From DATJBF01 sp035515475 (GTDB lineage Bacteria; Verrucomicrobiota; Verrucomicrobiia; Palsa-1439): 15,021 nucleotides of DNA. Positions 7,019 through 13,505 of this stretch are shown piece by piece. Below the pieces are notes generated by a model, which ran no database searches, was not told the origin of the DNA, and worked only from the letters and a program-made list of their open reading frames with translations. Made by a program: the position numbers and the translations under genes. The stretch spans positions 1 through 15,021 of the forward strand of contig DATJBF010000050.1 in assembly GCA_035515475.1 (NCBI GenBank). Direction: 5' to 3'. Within the stretch, counting starts at the first letter, position 1. Each line of letters opens with the position of its first letter.

Positions 7019-7043
7019 TGGTGCGCGGGACAGGACTTGAACC
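7019..7043 (-). repeat. Displaced 3' end of tRNA-Leu (att-like direct repeat)
   Basis: These 25 bp are identical, and in the same orientation, to 9049-9073, the last 25 nt of the intact tRNA-Leu gene: CCA, discriminator A, the 3' acceptor strand and most of the T-loop arm. No matching 5' acceptor strand (CCCGCGC on the plus strand) follows within 100 bp, so this is a fragment and not a second tRNA. It marks the far end of the islet that starts at the tRNA. Confidence 0.9.
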
Positions 7044-7457
7044 CCAACGTCTTGGCGCGAAGTTTTCGGCGCGTGATGCTGTCCACGGCGGTCTTCGCCA
7101 GTCTGAGGCCACTGTCGGCGGTCATCATCGACACGCTGGCGGGGCGCACAGGCGCGACCGTGGCGACTTGTGGGGCATTGCCAGCGTACCCCGCGGCGGG
7201 CGGTCGGATGCAGAGCCACAACGAAAAGAGGGGGCAGTGGATACCGCCTTTAACTTCGCCACAAGGGTGTCAGAATGCACTGTCCTTTCCCACTTAGTGA
7301 AAGTTTTCACTTGCAGACGGGAGGGGCGGCGACGTACAATACGCCCGCAGGCGCGTTCTTAATCCTAAACGCGGTCGGAGTAGCCGGCCCCCATGTCGTG
7401 GGCTGAATGGCTTGTAAGGCATACTCAGCAATGGTGCGGGCGAATAGGAAGGCGAGG
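7044..7457. other. Left non-coding part of the islet
   Basis: No gene is supported in this stretch. At 7296-7311 lies a palindrome, AGTGAAA-GT-TTTCACT, that could be an operator. A promoter-like TACAAT lies at 7335-7340. Short open frames exist on both strands but resemble no family I know. Confidence 0.45.
7311..7340 (+). promoter_or_regulatory. Possible promoter of the SGNH hydrolase gene
   Basis: TACAAT at 7335-7340 (5 of 6 to TATAAT) is preceded, 18 nt away, by TTGCAG at 7311-7316 (weak -35). The palindrome at 7296-7311 touches the -35, as an operator would. The start point would be about 110 bp before the gene. Confidence 0.3.
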
Positions 7458-8690
7458 ATGACAGAAAGGGCGCTGCTTTCTAGCAGAGTCCAACGTGGTG
7501 ATTCTAACCCTACCCAAAGCCACGAGCAAGCACTTGAAGAAGAGCACTGGAAATTTCTGCGGCGATTTTTCCCAATCACTGGAAAACGGATTTTGCGCGG
7601 CTGGCGGCGGATTCTGGCATGGAATCTTTTCTGCATTGTCCTGGTTTTCTACATCGCGGAAATTCTCCTGCGCACCGTCGGGCCATTTCGCGGCCTGCCT
7701 GTGAACGGCTACGTCGGCGGAAAACATTACACGTGGGGCCACGAGTACGCAACAAACCCCTTGGGATTCCGCGGGCCGGAAATCGCGGTGGCAAAACCGG
7801 CAAACGTTTTTCGCATCGTCGTGGTGGGCGATTCGCTGACGTGGGGCTCCGGCCTGGCGGAAAACGAACGCTACACCGAACGGCTCGAAGCGCGGCTGCG
7901 AAAAGAGACCGGACGTGCGGTCGAAGTGGTCAACCGTGGACGGGTGGGTATTCCCACAACGACGGAGCGCGACATCCTTTCGACGAACATGGATTTATGG
8001 AATCCGGACCTGGTGATTGTGGGGTTTTGCCTCAACGACCTGCAGCCGCGCGACCAGGATTATTGCCCGGAACGCGCGCGCTTCAGGAAACGCATGGCAA
8101 TCCCGTTCAAGATTTGCCACGCAATCCGGCGCATCGGCTTGAGGTATGTGGGCGAAATCATCCGCGATGGAATCTTGGGCGCGGCCGAGCGCTTGCATTG
8201 GATTCCCTCGTGGCCGGACGCTCTCGACCGCGCGTACGCTGACGGGGCGCAAGAATGGAAGGATTTCAATTTGGCGCTCGCAGACATCGCGAAGATGTGC
8301 CGTGCGCGTGGCCTGCCCGCGCCCATCTTTGCCGTCCTGAATCAAGGCGCCTCTTTCAACAAGCCAACGGACTACGGCCATCCCGACGCCATGCTCAAAA
8401 GGTTCCTCTTTTGGTATCACAAGGCGGAAGGCGCGGCGCGTTCCGCGGGTTTCCGGACGGTAAATTTTGAAGATGAGCTTGCCTCGCAACTGACATCGGC
8501 GCCCATGGGCATCAATGCGCGCGACCTGCACCCGACCGCGGCCGTAAACAAAGTCTATGCGGAGAAGCTCGCCGGAATCGTCAGGGAAGTTCTGGAAGAG
8601 CAGTCAACATCAAGCAAAGGGGGGAGTGACCGGGTTGATCCTCGGGAGTCGCCGCTTGCTCCGCTCGAAGTAATCCGCTGCCATCAATAG
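7458..8690 (+). CDS. Membrane-anchored SGNH/GDSL-family hydrolase
   Basis: SGNH enzymes are esterases or acyl-transfer enzymes, often acting on acetyl groups of polysaccharides or on lipids. With the ATG at 7458 (AGGAAGG five bases upstream) the protein has 410 aa; in-frame ATGs at 7407 and 7431 lack a ribosome-binding site. A single hydrophobic segment (about residues 53-73, AWNLFCIVLVFYIAEILL) suggests an N-in membrane anchor with the enzyme outside. The four blocks are intact: I GDSLTWG with nucleophile Ser126, II NRGRVG with Gly161/Gly164, III GFCLND with Asn193, V DLHP with Asp356 and His358. The substrate is unknown. The last 25 residues look unstructured. It stands alone inside the tRNA-bounded islet and is followed by a strong terminator, so it is a self-contained unit. 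Confidence 0.85.
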   Translation: MTERALLSSRVQRGDSNPTQSHEQALEEEHWKFLRRFFPITGKRILRGWRRILAWNLFCIVLVFYIAEILLRTVGPFRGLPVNGYVGGKHYTWGHEYATNPLGFRGPEIAVAKPANVFRIVVVGDSLTWGSGLAENERYTERLEARLRKETGRAVEVVNRGRVGIPTTTERDILSTNMDLWNPDLVIVGFCLNDLQPRDQDYCPERARFRKRMAIPFKICHAIRRIGLRYVGEIIRDGILGAAERLHWIPSWPDALDRAYADGAQEWKDFNLALADIAKMCRARGLPAPIFAVLNQGASFNKPTDYGHPDAMLKRFLFWYHKAEGAARSAGFRTVNFEDELASQLTSAPMGINARDLHPTAAVNKVYAEKLAGIVREVLEEQSTSSKGGSDRVDPRESPLAPLEVIRCHQ

Positions 8691-8702
8691 CAATCCGTCG
8701 AA

Positions 8703-8740
8703 CCGCCTCTCTGGCCCTCCCCAGGGAGGCGGGTTTGTTT
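8703..8740 (+). terminator. Rho-independent terminator of the SGNH gene
   Basis: CCGCCTCTCTGG (8703-8714) pairs with CCAGGGAGGCGG (8721-8732) with one G-T pair, closing a 6-nt loop, and is followed by GTTTGTTT. It lies 13 bp after the SGNH stop codon. Confidence 0.9.
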
Positions 8741-9048
8741 AATCCGGCACAAGGTTGCTGGCGGCAATGGCCCGGCATCGTTACCAACCGTCTAGGCAAC
8801 CGCCGCAGGGCACGCCTTGCCTCACCTTGAGCCGATAAAACCCCACCGCTGAAGCTGCGCGCCCCGCCTCTGCGCGATTGTCGGGCCGCACGAAGGGGCC
8901 TCGCTCGAACGCGAGGAGACGAAGGGCGCAACTCGCCCGTTGGACGCGGGCGTACACAGGCGCACTTGTTATGCGAATCCGTAATGCGTGACAGCCGCCG
9001 GACGCTGACAAATGCAGGGAATCACGACTTCATTGCGGATTCTGAAGA
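8741..9048. other. Right non-coding part of the islet, hairpin-rich
   Basis: No gene is supported. The part from about 8848 to 8974 is rich in self-complementary segments: CCTCGC/GCGAGG (8899-8904/8911-8916), GGGCG/CGCCC (8924-8928/8934-8938), and a longer imperfect pairing of CGCCTCTG (8865-8872) with CACAGGCG (8955-8962). It ends in GTTATGC (8968-8974), which resembles the right end of an integron attC site, but no good left partner is present. It could also be a structured RNA. Function unknown. Confidence 0.35.
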
Positions 9049-9133
9049 TGGTGCGCGGGACAGGACTTGAACCTGCACGGCTTTCGCCATACGCCCCTCA
9101 AACGTACGTGTCTGCCAATTCCACCACCCGCGC
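9049..9133 (-). tRNA. tRNA-Leu (GAG anticodon)
   Basis: The 85-nt minus-strand gene folds as a class II tRNA. The acceptor GCGCGGG pairs with CCCGCGC, then A and encoded CCA. The D-arm contains GGTGGAATTGGCAGAC, the anticodon stem TACGT/GCGTA encloses the loop TTGAGGG with anticodon GAG, a long variable arm is built around GGCGAAAGCC, and the T-arm GCAGG-TTCAAGT-CCTGT follows. It decodes CUC/CUU. Its 3' end is repeated at 7019-7043, suggesting it served as an integration target. Confidence 0.97.
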
Positions 9134-9156
9134 GCCGCGTCTCGAACAGGCAACAA

Positions 9157-9162
9157 ATTATA
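9157..9162 (-). promoter_or_regulatory. -10 element of the tRNA-Leu promoter
   Basis: A perfect TATAAT on the minus strand lies 23 bp before the tRNA 5' end, giving a short leader for RNase P removal. The -35 is poor (CTTGCT at a 16-nt spacing). The 67-bp gap to yebC is divergent and must hold the yebC promoter as well. Confidence 0.6.
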
Positions 9163-9200
9163 TGGAAACCGCGCAACGAGCAAGCTAAGATTCGTTCGCC

Positions 9201-9959
9201 ATGTCGGGCCATTCAAAGTGGGCGAAGGTCAAGCACTTCAAGGGTGCGGTCGACGCGAAGCGCGGCAAGCTCTTCTCCAAACTGGGCAAGGAAATGACCG
9301 TGGCCGCCAAACACGGCGGCGGTGACCCGGGGTTCAACCCGAGGTTGCGGACCATCCTGCTCAAGGCCAAGGCGGCCAACATGCCGGCCGACAACATCGA
9401 GCGCGCCATCAAGAAGGGGACCGGCGAATTGCCCGGTCAGACCTACGAGGAGGTCACGTACGAGGGCTATGCCGCGGGCGGCGTGGCGTTGTTGGTCGAC
9501 GTACTCACCGACAGCAAGAATCGCACGGCGGCGGAAATCCGCACCATCTTCACCAAACACGGCGGCCACCTGGCCGGGGCCAACGCCGTGAAACACCTCT
9601 TCCACCGCAAAGGCCAGATCGCCATCGCTAGGGAACAAATTTCGGAAGACGACCTGACGACGCTTGTCCTCGAAGCCGGCGGGGAAGACATGGTGGTTCA
9701 CCCCGACGGCTACGAAATCGTCACGGACCCGCACCAGTTCGAAGCGGTCCATAAGGCATTGGAAACGAAAGGCATCAAACCCCAGTCCGCTGAAGTGACG
9801 TTCCTGCCGCTCACACCGGTGCCGGTCGCCGACGAAAAGACGGCGCGCGCCGTCCTGTCCCTCGTCGACGCGCTCGAAGACAACGACGATGTCCAGAACG
9901 TCTACTCGAACTACGACATTCCCGACGAGATCATGGAAAAAGCCCAGGCAGCAGCCTAG
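9201..9959 (+). CDS. yebC: YebC/TACO1-family protein
   Basis: The 252-aa product is a full-length YebC. It has the hallmark N-terminus MSGHSKWAKVKHFKG, the basic helical domain with KAKAANMPADNIERAIKKG (residues 56-74), and the two alpha/beta domains ending in LVDALEDNDDVQNVYSNYDI. The family was long annotated as a transcription regulator (of ruvC in E. coli); the mitochondrial relative TACO1 and recent bacterial work point to a role in translation, easing ribosome stalling at proline-rich sequences. It precedes ruvC, as in many bacteria, but here a 105-bp palindromic repeat fills the gap. No clear Shine-Dalgarno is present before the ATG; the start is fixed by the conserved N-terminus. Confidence 0.96.
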   Translation: MSGHSKWAKVKHFKGAVDAKRGKLFSKLGKEMTVAAKHGGGDPGFNPRLRTILLKAKAANMPADNIERAIKKGTGELPGQTYEEVTYEGYAAGGVALLVDVLTDSKNRTAAEIRTIFTKHGGHLAGANAVKHLFHRKGQIAIAREQISEDDLTTLVLEAGGEDMVVHPDGYEIVTDPHQFEAVHKALETKGIKPQSAEVTFLPLTPVPVADEKTARAVLSLVDALEDNDDVQNVYSNYDIPDEIMEKAQAAA

Positions 9960-9966
9960 CGACGAA

Positions 9967-10071
9967 AAATCCGAAACCCGAAATCCGAAGCACGAGGCGA
10001 CTCAGAAATCCGGCGGTTGTTTTTTCGTGCTTTGAATCCGGTTCGGATTTCGATATTCGAATTTCGGATTT
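9967..10071. repeat. Imperfect palindromic repeat between yebC and ruvC
   Basis: The element opens AAATCCGAAA (9967-9976) and closes TTTCGGATTT (10062-10071), perfect terminal inverted repeats. The arms contain further ATCCGAA/TTCGGAT words, and an inner pair AGCACGA (9989-9995)/TCGTGCT (10025-10031). It is more AT-rich than its neighbours, fills nearly the whole gap and ends exactly one base before the ruvC ATG. It looks like a small non-autonomous (MITE- or REP-like) dispersed repeat. Confidence 0.75.
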
Positions 10072-10569
10072 ATGATCATTCTTGGCATCGACCCTAGCCT
10101 CCGCTCGACGGGCTTCGGGCTGATCGAAGCCAACGGCTCCCAACTCGCGCCGATTTGCCACGGTCGCATCCCGAATCCGCCGAAGTTGTTGCCTTCGCGT
10201 TGCCTCGTCCGCGTCGGCGACGCGATTGCCAACTTGATTCACGAGCACAAACCCGACGTGATGGCGGTCGAAGGACTGGTTTACGTCCAGAACACCAAGA
10301 TCGCCCTGACGCTCGGCCAGGTCCGTGGCGTTGTCATCGCGGAGGCTGCGCGAAACGGCCTGGCGGTTTACGAGTACGCGCCCCGCAAGGTAAAACAAGC
10401 CGTCACCGGTCTGGGAGGGGCGGGCAAGACGCAGGTCGGTCACATGGTCAGGGCACTGCTCGGCTTGAAGGAAGTCCCCCATCCCGATGCTGCCGACGCC
10501 CTGGCGCTCGCCATCTGCCACTCGCAGTGTTGTCGTGGCGTGCCGATCAATCCGCCGAGACAAATTTAG
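10072..10569 (+). CDS. ruvC: Holliday junction endonuclease RuvC
   Basis: RuvC is a dimeric, Mg-dependent nuclease that cuts four-way DNA junctions after RuvAB has moved them. The 165-aa protein has the RNase H-like fold with the acidic residues in place: Asp7 in ILGIDPSLRSTGFG, Glu67 in MAVEGL, and Asp139/Asp142 in PDAADALALAICH. Length and N-terminus are standard. The ATG directly abuts a palindromic repeat and has no Shine-Dalgarno. ruvA follows 40 bp later. Confidence 0.97.
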   Translation: MIILGIDPSLRSTGFGLIEANGSQLAPICHGRIPNPPKLLPSRCLVRVGDAIANLIHEHKPDVMAVEGLVYVQNTKIALTLGQVRGVVIAEAARNGLAVYEYAPRKVKQAVTGLGGAGKTQVGHMVRALLGLKEVPHPDAADALALAICHSQCCRGVPINPPRQI

Positions 10570-10604
10570 TTCGTGTCATTCGTCTCCGATTCGTGTTAAT
10601 TCGT
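10570..10604 (+). repeat. Helically phased TTCGT repeats between ruvC and ruvA
   Basis: Four TTCGT words start at 10570, 10579, 10590 and 10600, that is every 9-11 bp, about one turn of DNA. They fill the ruvC-ruvA gap right up to the ruvA start and take the place where a ribosome-binding site would be expected. Either a fragment of a dispersed repeat or a protein-binding array. Confidence 0.6.
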
Positions 10605-10609
10605 GGCGT

Positions 10610-11209
10610 ATGATCGCGTTCCTCCACGGCAAACTCGCGGAGGCCACGCCGACGCACGTCGTGGTGGATTGCGGCGGCGTCGGGTATTCGGTGTTCATTC
10701 CGTTGTCGAGCTACGACAAACTGCCGCCCAAGGGCGGTGACGTGAAACTGCTCACGCATCACCACGTCATCCCCCGCGAAGGCACGCAACAACTCTTCGG
10801 CTTCGCCACGGCCGAAGAACGCGACATGTTTCTCCTGCTGATCGGCGTCAGCGGCATCGGACCAAAACTCGCCGTCAATATTCTCAGCAGCGCGTCGATC
10901 TCGACCCTCCGCGGCGCCATCACCAGCGCGGACGCAAAAACCCTGTCCGCGTTACGCGGCATCGGCAAGAAGACCGCCGAGCGGCTTGTCGTGGAACTCA
11001 AAGACAAACTGGGCGCCGCCACGCCGTTCGAGACCAAGGGCCGCGCGGCCACGCCCGAGGAACAGAAACTCACCGATGCCGTCCTCGCCCTCGTCTCCTT
11101 GGGCTACAAGCAAATGGACGCGCACCAGGCCGTCTTGGCCGCCGCCGAGAAGGCCGGCCCAAAAGCTGGCGTTGAAGAATTGGTGCGGGTGGCGCTGCGG
11201 AGCGCGTAG
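10610..11209 (+). CDS. ruvA: Holliday junction-binding protein RuvA
   Basis: RuvA tetramers hold the Holliday junction in an open square and load the RuvB motors. The 199-aa protein starts MIAFLHGKLAEATPTHVVVD (OB-fold, about 1-64), has two helix-hairpin-helix motifs (GVSGIGPKLAVNIL near residues 71-84 and LRGIGKKTAERLVVEL near 107-122) and a C-terminal RuvB-binding three-helix domain (about 150-199) containing DAVLALVSLGYK. The frame extends upstream over the ruvC end, but the ATG at 10610 matches the family start. No Shine-Dalgarno is visible. ruvB lies downstream but is separated by an opposite-strand T2SF gene. Confidence 0.96.
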   Translation: MIAFLHGKLAEATPTHVVVDCGGVGYSVFIPLSSYDKLPPKGGDVKLLTHHHVIPREGTQQLFGFATAEERDMFLLLIGVSGIGPKLAVNILSSASISTLRGAITSADAKTLSALRGIGKKTAERLVVELKDKLGAATPFETKGRAATPEEQKLTDAVLALVSLGYKQMDAHQAVLAAAEKAGPKAGVEELVRVALRSA

Positions 11210-11222
11210 GGCTTGTCGCGCG

Positions 11223-11285
11223 TTGTAGCCGCAGGCTTTAGCCTACGGTCACGTGCTTCACGCACCCTGAAGGGTGCGGCTACAA
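11223..11285. repeat. Cruciform-type palindromic repeat after ruvA
   Basis: An 11-bp perfect outer stem (11223-11233 with 11275-11285) encloses two smaller hairpins, GGCT-TT-AGCC (11234-11243) and CACCCT-GA-AGGGTG (11263-11276, overlapping the outer arm by two bases). Elements ending in TGTAGCCGCA with such inner GGCTTTAGCC hairpins are of REP type. It lies between the convergent ruvA and T2SF genes and may also end their transcripts. Confidence 0.75.
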
Positions 11286-11318
11286 AGAATACTCAAACTG
11301 TAGGCGCAATTGAGAGTC

Positions 11319-12323
11319 TCACTCTCCCAGGATGGCGTTGTAGGTGTTCAGGTAGATGTTGAACGTTTTGAAGATCTGGAAAATCACGAAGACCGCCACC
11401 AACGCATAAGCGATGCGCGGCAACCAGGTAACGACCTGATCGAGACTGCGGCGCCAACGCTCCTCGTAGAACCGCGCCAGCCGATCCAGCATCTCGTCCA
11501 ACCGGCCACTCTTCTCGCCCGTCGCCCAAAACTGGATGACGTGATCGGGAAACACGCCCGTCGACGCGAGCGCCTGGCTGACTTCCAGTTGGCTGCCGAT
11601 TAGCGGCGCGGCGCGCTTGTAAGCGTCGGCGATCAACGGGCTGGGGATCGTGCGGCTGGCGGATTCGAGCGCCTCCACGACGCCGACGCCGGCGGCCAGC
11701 GTCAGCCGGATGGACGACACCCATTGGCTCAGCGCGTAATCGAATCGCAGCCGACCGAACACCGGCACGGCGAGCAGCAGCCGATCCAACGTCACGTTCA
11801 GTCTTGGCACAGTGAACGACCAGCGGACCAATCGCATGATGAGCCAGCCGAGTAGCACCAGCCCTCCGAGTGGACCGACCGTGTCCCGGAGGTAATCGAG
11901 GGTCGTGTACGGTTTCCCGCCCGCCGCGCCGAGAAACAACGCCGGGACGTGAATGATGAACACGGCTGCCGTCAACATCAGGGCCGGATACAGGGAGCCC
12001 GCGATGAGATTGCTGCGCGCGGCGGCCCGGGTCTCGTAGTACCGGCTCAACGACAACAGTCCGACGTCCAGTGTCCCGCTGCGCTCGGTCATGCCGATGG
12101 TGTGCACGTCCAGCGGCGCGAACCGTTTACCGCACCGCTCCATCGCTTCGGACAACGGGGTGCCCTGATCGACAACGGCGGACAATTCGGCGACGGAACG
12201 CCGCATCGACCGGGGCGCCGAACTCCGCGTCGAGGTCAGCGCGCTCTGAATGGGCAGGCCCGCCTGGATGAGCGTGCCCAACTGATAGTAAAACATCGCC
12301 AGATTCTTCGACGAGAATCGCAT
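11319..12323 (-). CDS. Type II secretion F-domain (GspF/PilC-like) membrane protein
   Basis: GspF/PilC proteins are the inner-membrane platform of type II secretion and type IV pilus machines, linking the motor ATPase to pilin assembly. The 334-aa protein has two T2SF domains (about 8-130 and 185-325) and three membrane segments, near residues 106-130, 148-165 and 303-323. Typical motifs are YQLGTLIQAGLPIQSAL at the first domain start, GEKSGRLDEML in the second, and a closing FKTFNIYLN. It is shorter than the usual 400 aa because the N-terminal cytoplasmic part is missing; the ATG at 12323 is the only good start, with no clear ribosome-binding site. It lies alone, antisense between ruvA and ruvB, with no other secretion or pilus gene in the window. 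Confidence 0.85.
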   Translation of the reverse strand: MRFSSKNLAMFYYQLGTLIQAGLPIQSALTSTRSSAPRSMRRSVAELSAVVDQGTPLSEAMERCGKRFAPLDVHTIGMTERSGTLDVGLLSLSRYYETRAAARSNLIAGSLYPALMLTAAVFIIHVPALFLGAAGGKPYTTLDYLRDTVGPLGGLVLLGWLIMRLVRWSFTVPRLNVTLDRLLLAVPVFGRLRFDYALSQWVSSIRLTLAAGVGVVEALESASRTIPSPLIADAYKRAAPLIGSQLEVSQALASTGVFPDHVIQFWATGEKSGRLDEMLDRLARFYEERWRRSLDQVVTWLPRIAYALVAVFVIFQIFKTFNIYLNTYNAILGE

Positions 12324-12394
12324 GCTGTTCGTACCGTATCACGCGGCAGCCTTTTCGTCTTGCCTCTTTCGGGCGCGTTTCGCATCTTGACGAC

Positions 12395-13408
12395 ATGGCG
12401 GAGCGGTTCGTCACCGAAACCATCCACGACAAGACGCTGGACGTGTCGTTGCGGCCGAGCGTGTTTGCCGATTTCGCCGGCCAGCGCAAGGTCAAGGAAC
12501 GACTCGAGCTTGCCGTCGAAGCCGCGCGGCAACGCAAGGAATCGCTCGATCACATCCTGCTGAGCGGTCCGCCGGGCCTCGGCAAGACCACGCTGGCGTA
12601 CATCCTCGCCAGGGCGATGGGCGTCAACGTCGTCGCCACCAGCGGGCCGGTCATCGAGAAGGCGGGCGATCTCGCCGGCCTGCTCACCAAGCTCGACGCG
12701 GGCGACGTGCTGTTCATCGACGAGATCCACCGGCTCCAAAAAACGGTGGAAGAATATCTGTACCCCGCGATGGAGGATTTCCGGCTCGACATCGTCATCG
12801 ACCAGGGGCCGAACGCACGCAGTGTGCGGTTGAATCTGCCCCGGTTCACGTTGATTGGCGCGACGACGCGCAGCGGGTTGCTGACGTCGCCGTTGCGGTC
12901 GCGGTTCGGGCTGACCGAGCGGCTGGATTACTATACCGCCGAGGAACTGGCGACGATTGTGTCGCGGTCCGCCCGCATCCTGAACGTCGACGTCGAATCG
13001 GACGGCGCCGCGGAAATTGCCGGGCGTTCGCGCGGCACGCCCCGCATCGCCAACAATCTGTTGAAACGGGTCCGCGATTACGCCCAGGTCAAGGTCAAAG
13101 CGAAACGGATCACCGCCGACATCGCCGACAAGGCGCTGGCGATGCTGGAGATCGACGAGCACGGTCTCGACGAGATGGACAAGCGCATCCTGGAAACGCT
13201 CGTGCACAAATTCGGCGGGCGAGCGGTCGGCATCAGCTCGCTGGCCGTGGCCGTCGGTGAAGAACCCGACACGATCGAGGAGGTTTATGAGCCGTTTCTG
13301 ATTATGGAGGGCTACTTGAAGCGTACCCCTCAAGGCCGGGTGCCGACGGAATTGACGTACAAGAAGCTGGGCGTGAAGGCGGAGAAAAAGCAGAACGAAT
13401 TGTTTTGA
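12395..13408 (+). CDS. ruvB: Holliday junction branch-migration ATPase RuvB
   Basis: RuvB forms hexameric AAA+ motors that pump DNA through the RuvA-bound junction. The 337-aa protein shows the RuvB N-terminal LRPSVFADFAGQ, Walker A GPPGLGKTT at 58-66, Walker B VLFIDEIHR at 105-113, sensor 1 GATTR at 155-159, arginine finger in LRSRFG (168-172), sensor 2 region RSRGTPRIANNLLKR and the C-terminal winged helix ending RTPQGRVPTELTYKKLG. Length is normal. It is divergent from the T2SF gene (71-bp gap), so it must have its own promoter rather than sharing that of ruvA; I see no strong one. No Shine-Dalgarno. Confidence 0.97.
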   Translation: MAERFVTETIHDKTLDVSLRPSVFADFAGQRKVKERLELAVEAARQRKESLDHILLSGPPGLGKTTLAYILARAMGVNVVATSGPVIEKAGDLAGLLTKLDAGDVLFIDEIHRLQKTVEEYLYPAMEDFRLDIVIDQGPNARSVRLNLPRFTLIGATTRSGLLTSPLRSRFGLTERLDYYTAEELATIVSRSARILNVDVESDGAAEIAGRSRGTPRIANNLLKRVRDYAQVKVKAKRITADIADKALAMLEIDEHGLDEMDKRILETLVHKFGGRAVGISSLAVAVGEEPDTIEEVYEPFLIMEGYLKRTPQGRVPTELTYKKLGVKAEKKQNELF

Positions 13409-13425
13409 CGGGTTTTCGCCGGCGC

Positions 13426-13492
13426 TGTCATTCTGAGCGAAGCGAAGAATCTCGCGCACAACGAGAGACCCTTCACCACGCTCAGGGTGACA
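13426..13492. repeat. Dispersed palindromic repeat between ruvB and carB
   Basis: A 28-bp left arm (13426-13453, starting TGTCATTCTGAGCGAAG) and a 28-bp right arm (13465-13492) are inverted copies matching at 21 of 28 positions around an 11-nt loop. This belongs to a widely seen bacterial repeat type whose spurious translation reads HPERGEGS...RFAQND. It sits 13 bp before the carB start. Confidence 0.8.
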
Positions 13493-13505
13493 AACCATAC
13501 GAACC

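Larger units (their letters stand above)
7019..9073. mobile_element. Putative integrated islet bounded by tRNA-Leu repeats
   Basis: An intact tRNA gene, about 2 kb of cargo, then a direct repeat of the tRNA 3' end is the classical footprint of site-specific integration into a tRNA gene: the incoming element restores the tRNA and pushes the old 3' end to the far side. The only convincing cargo gene is the SGNH hydrolase. No tyrosine recombinase is visible, so this would be a decayed or mobilised (in trans) islet. Partial duplication of a tRNA by other means is the alternative. Confidence 0.5.

Noticed and set aside
7019..7110. A second complete tRNA-Leu gene
   Set aside because: Only the 3' 25 nt are present; the T-stem is mismatched beyond that and no complementary 5' acceptor strand occurs at the right distance.
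6505..7362. 285-aa open frame on the plus strand
   Set aside because: It is antisense to the BON lipoprotein gene and crosses the tRNA fragment at 7019-7043; no domain is recognisable.
8781..9011. 76-aa minus-strand frame in the islet
   Set aside because: Rich in Arg, Ala and Cys, no domain, no ribosome-binding site, and it overlaps the hairpin-rich segment; better explained as non-coding.
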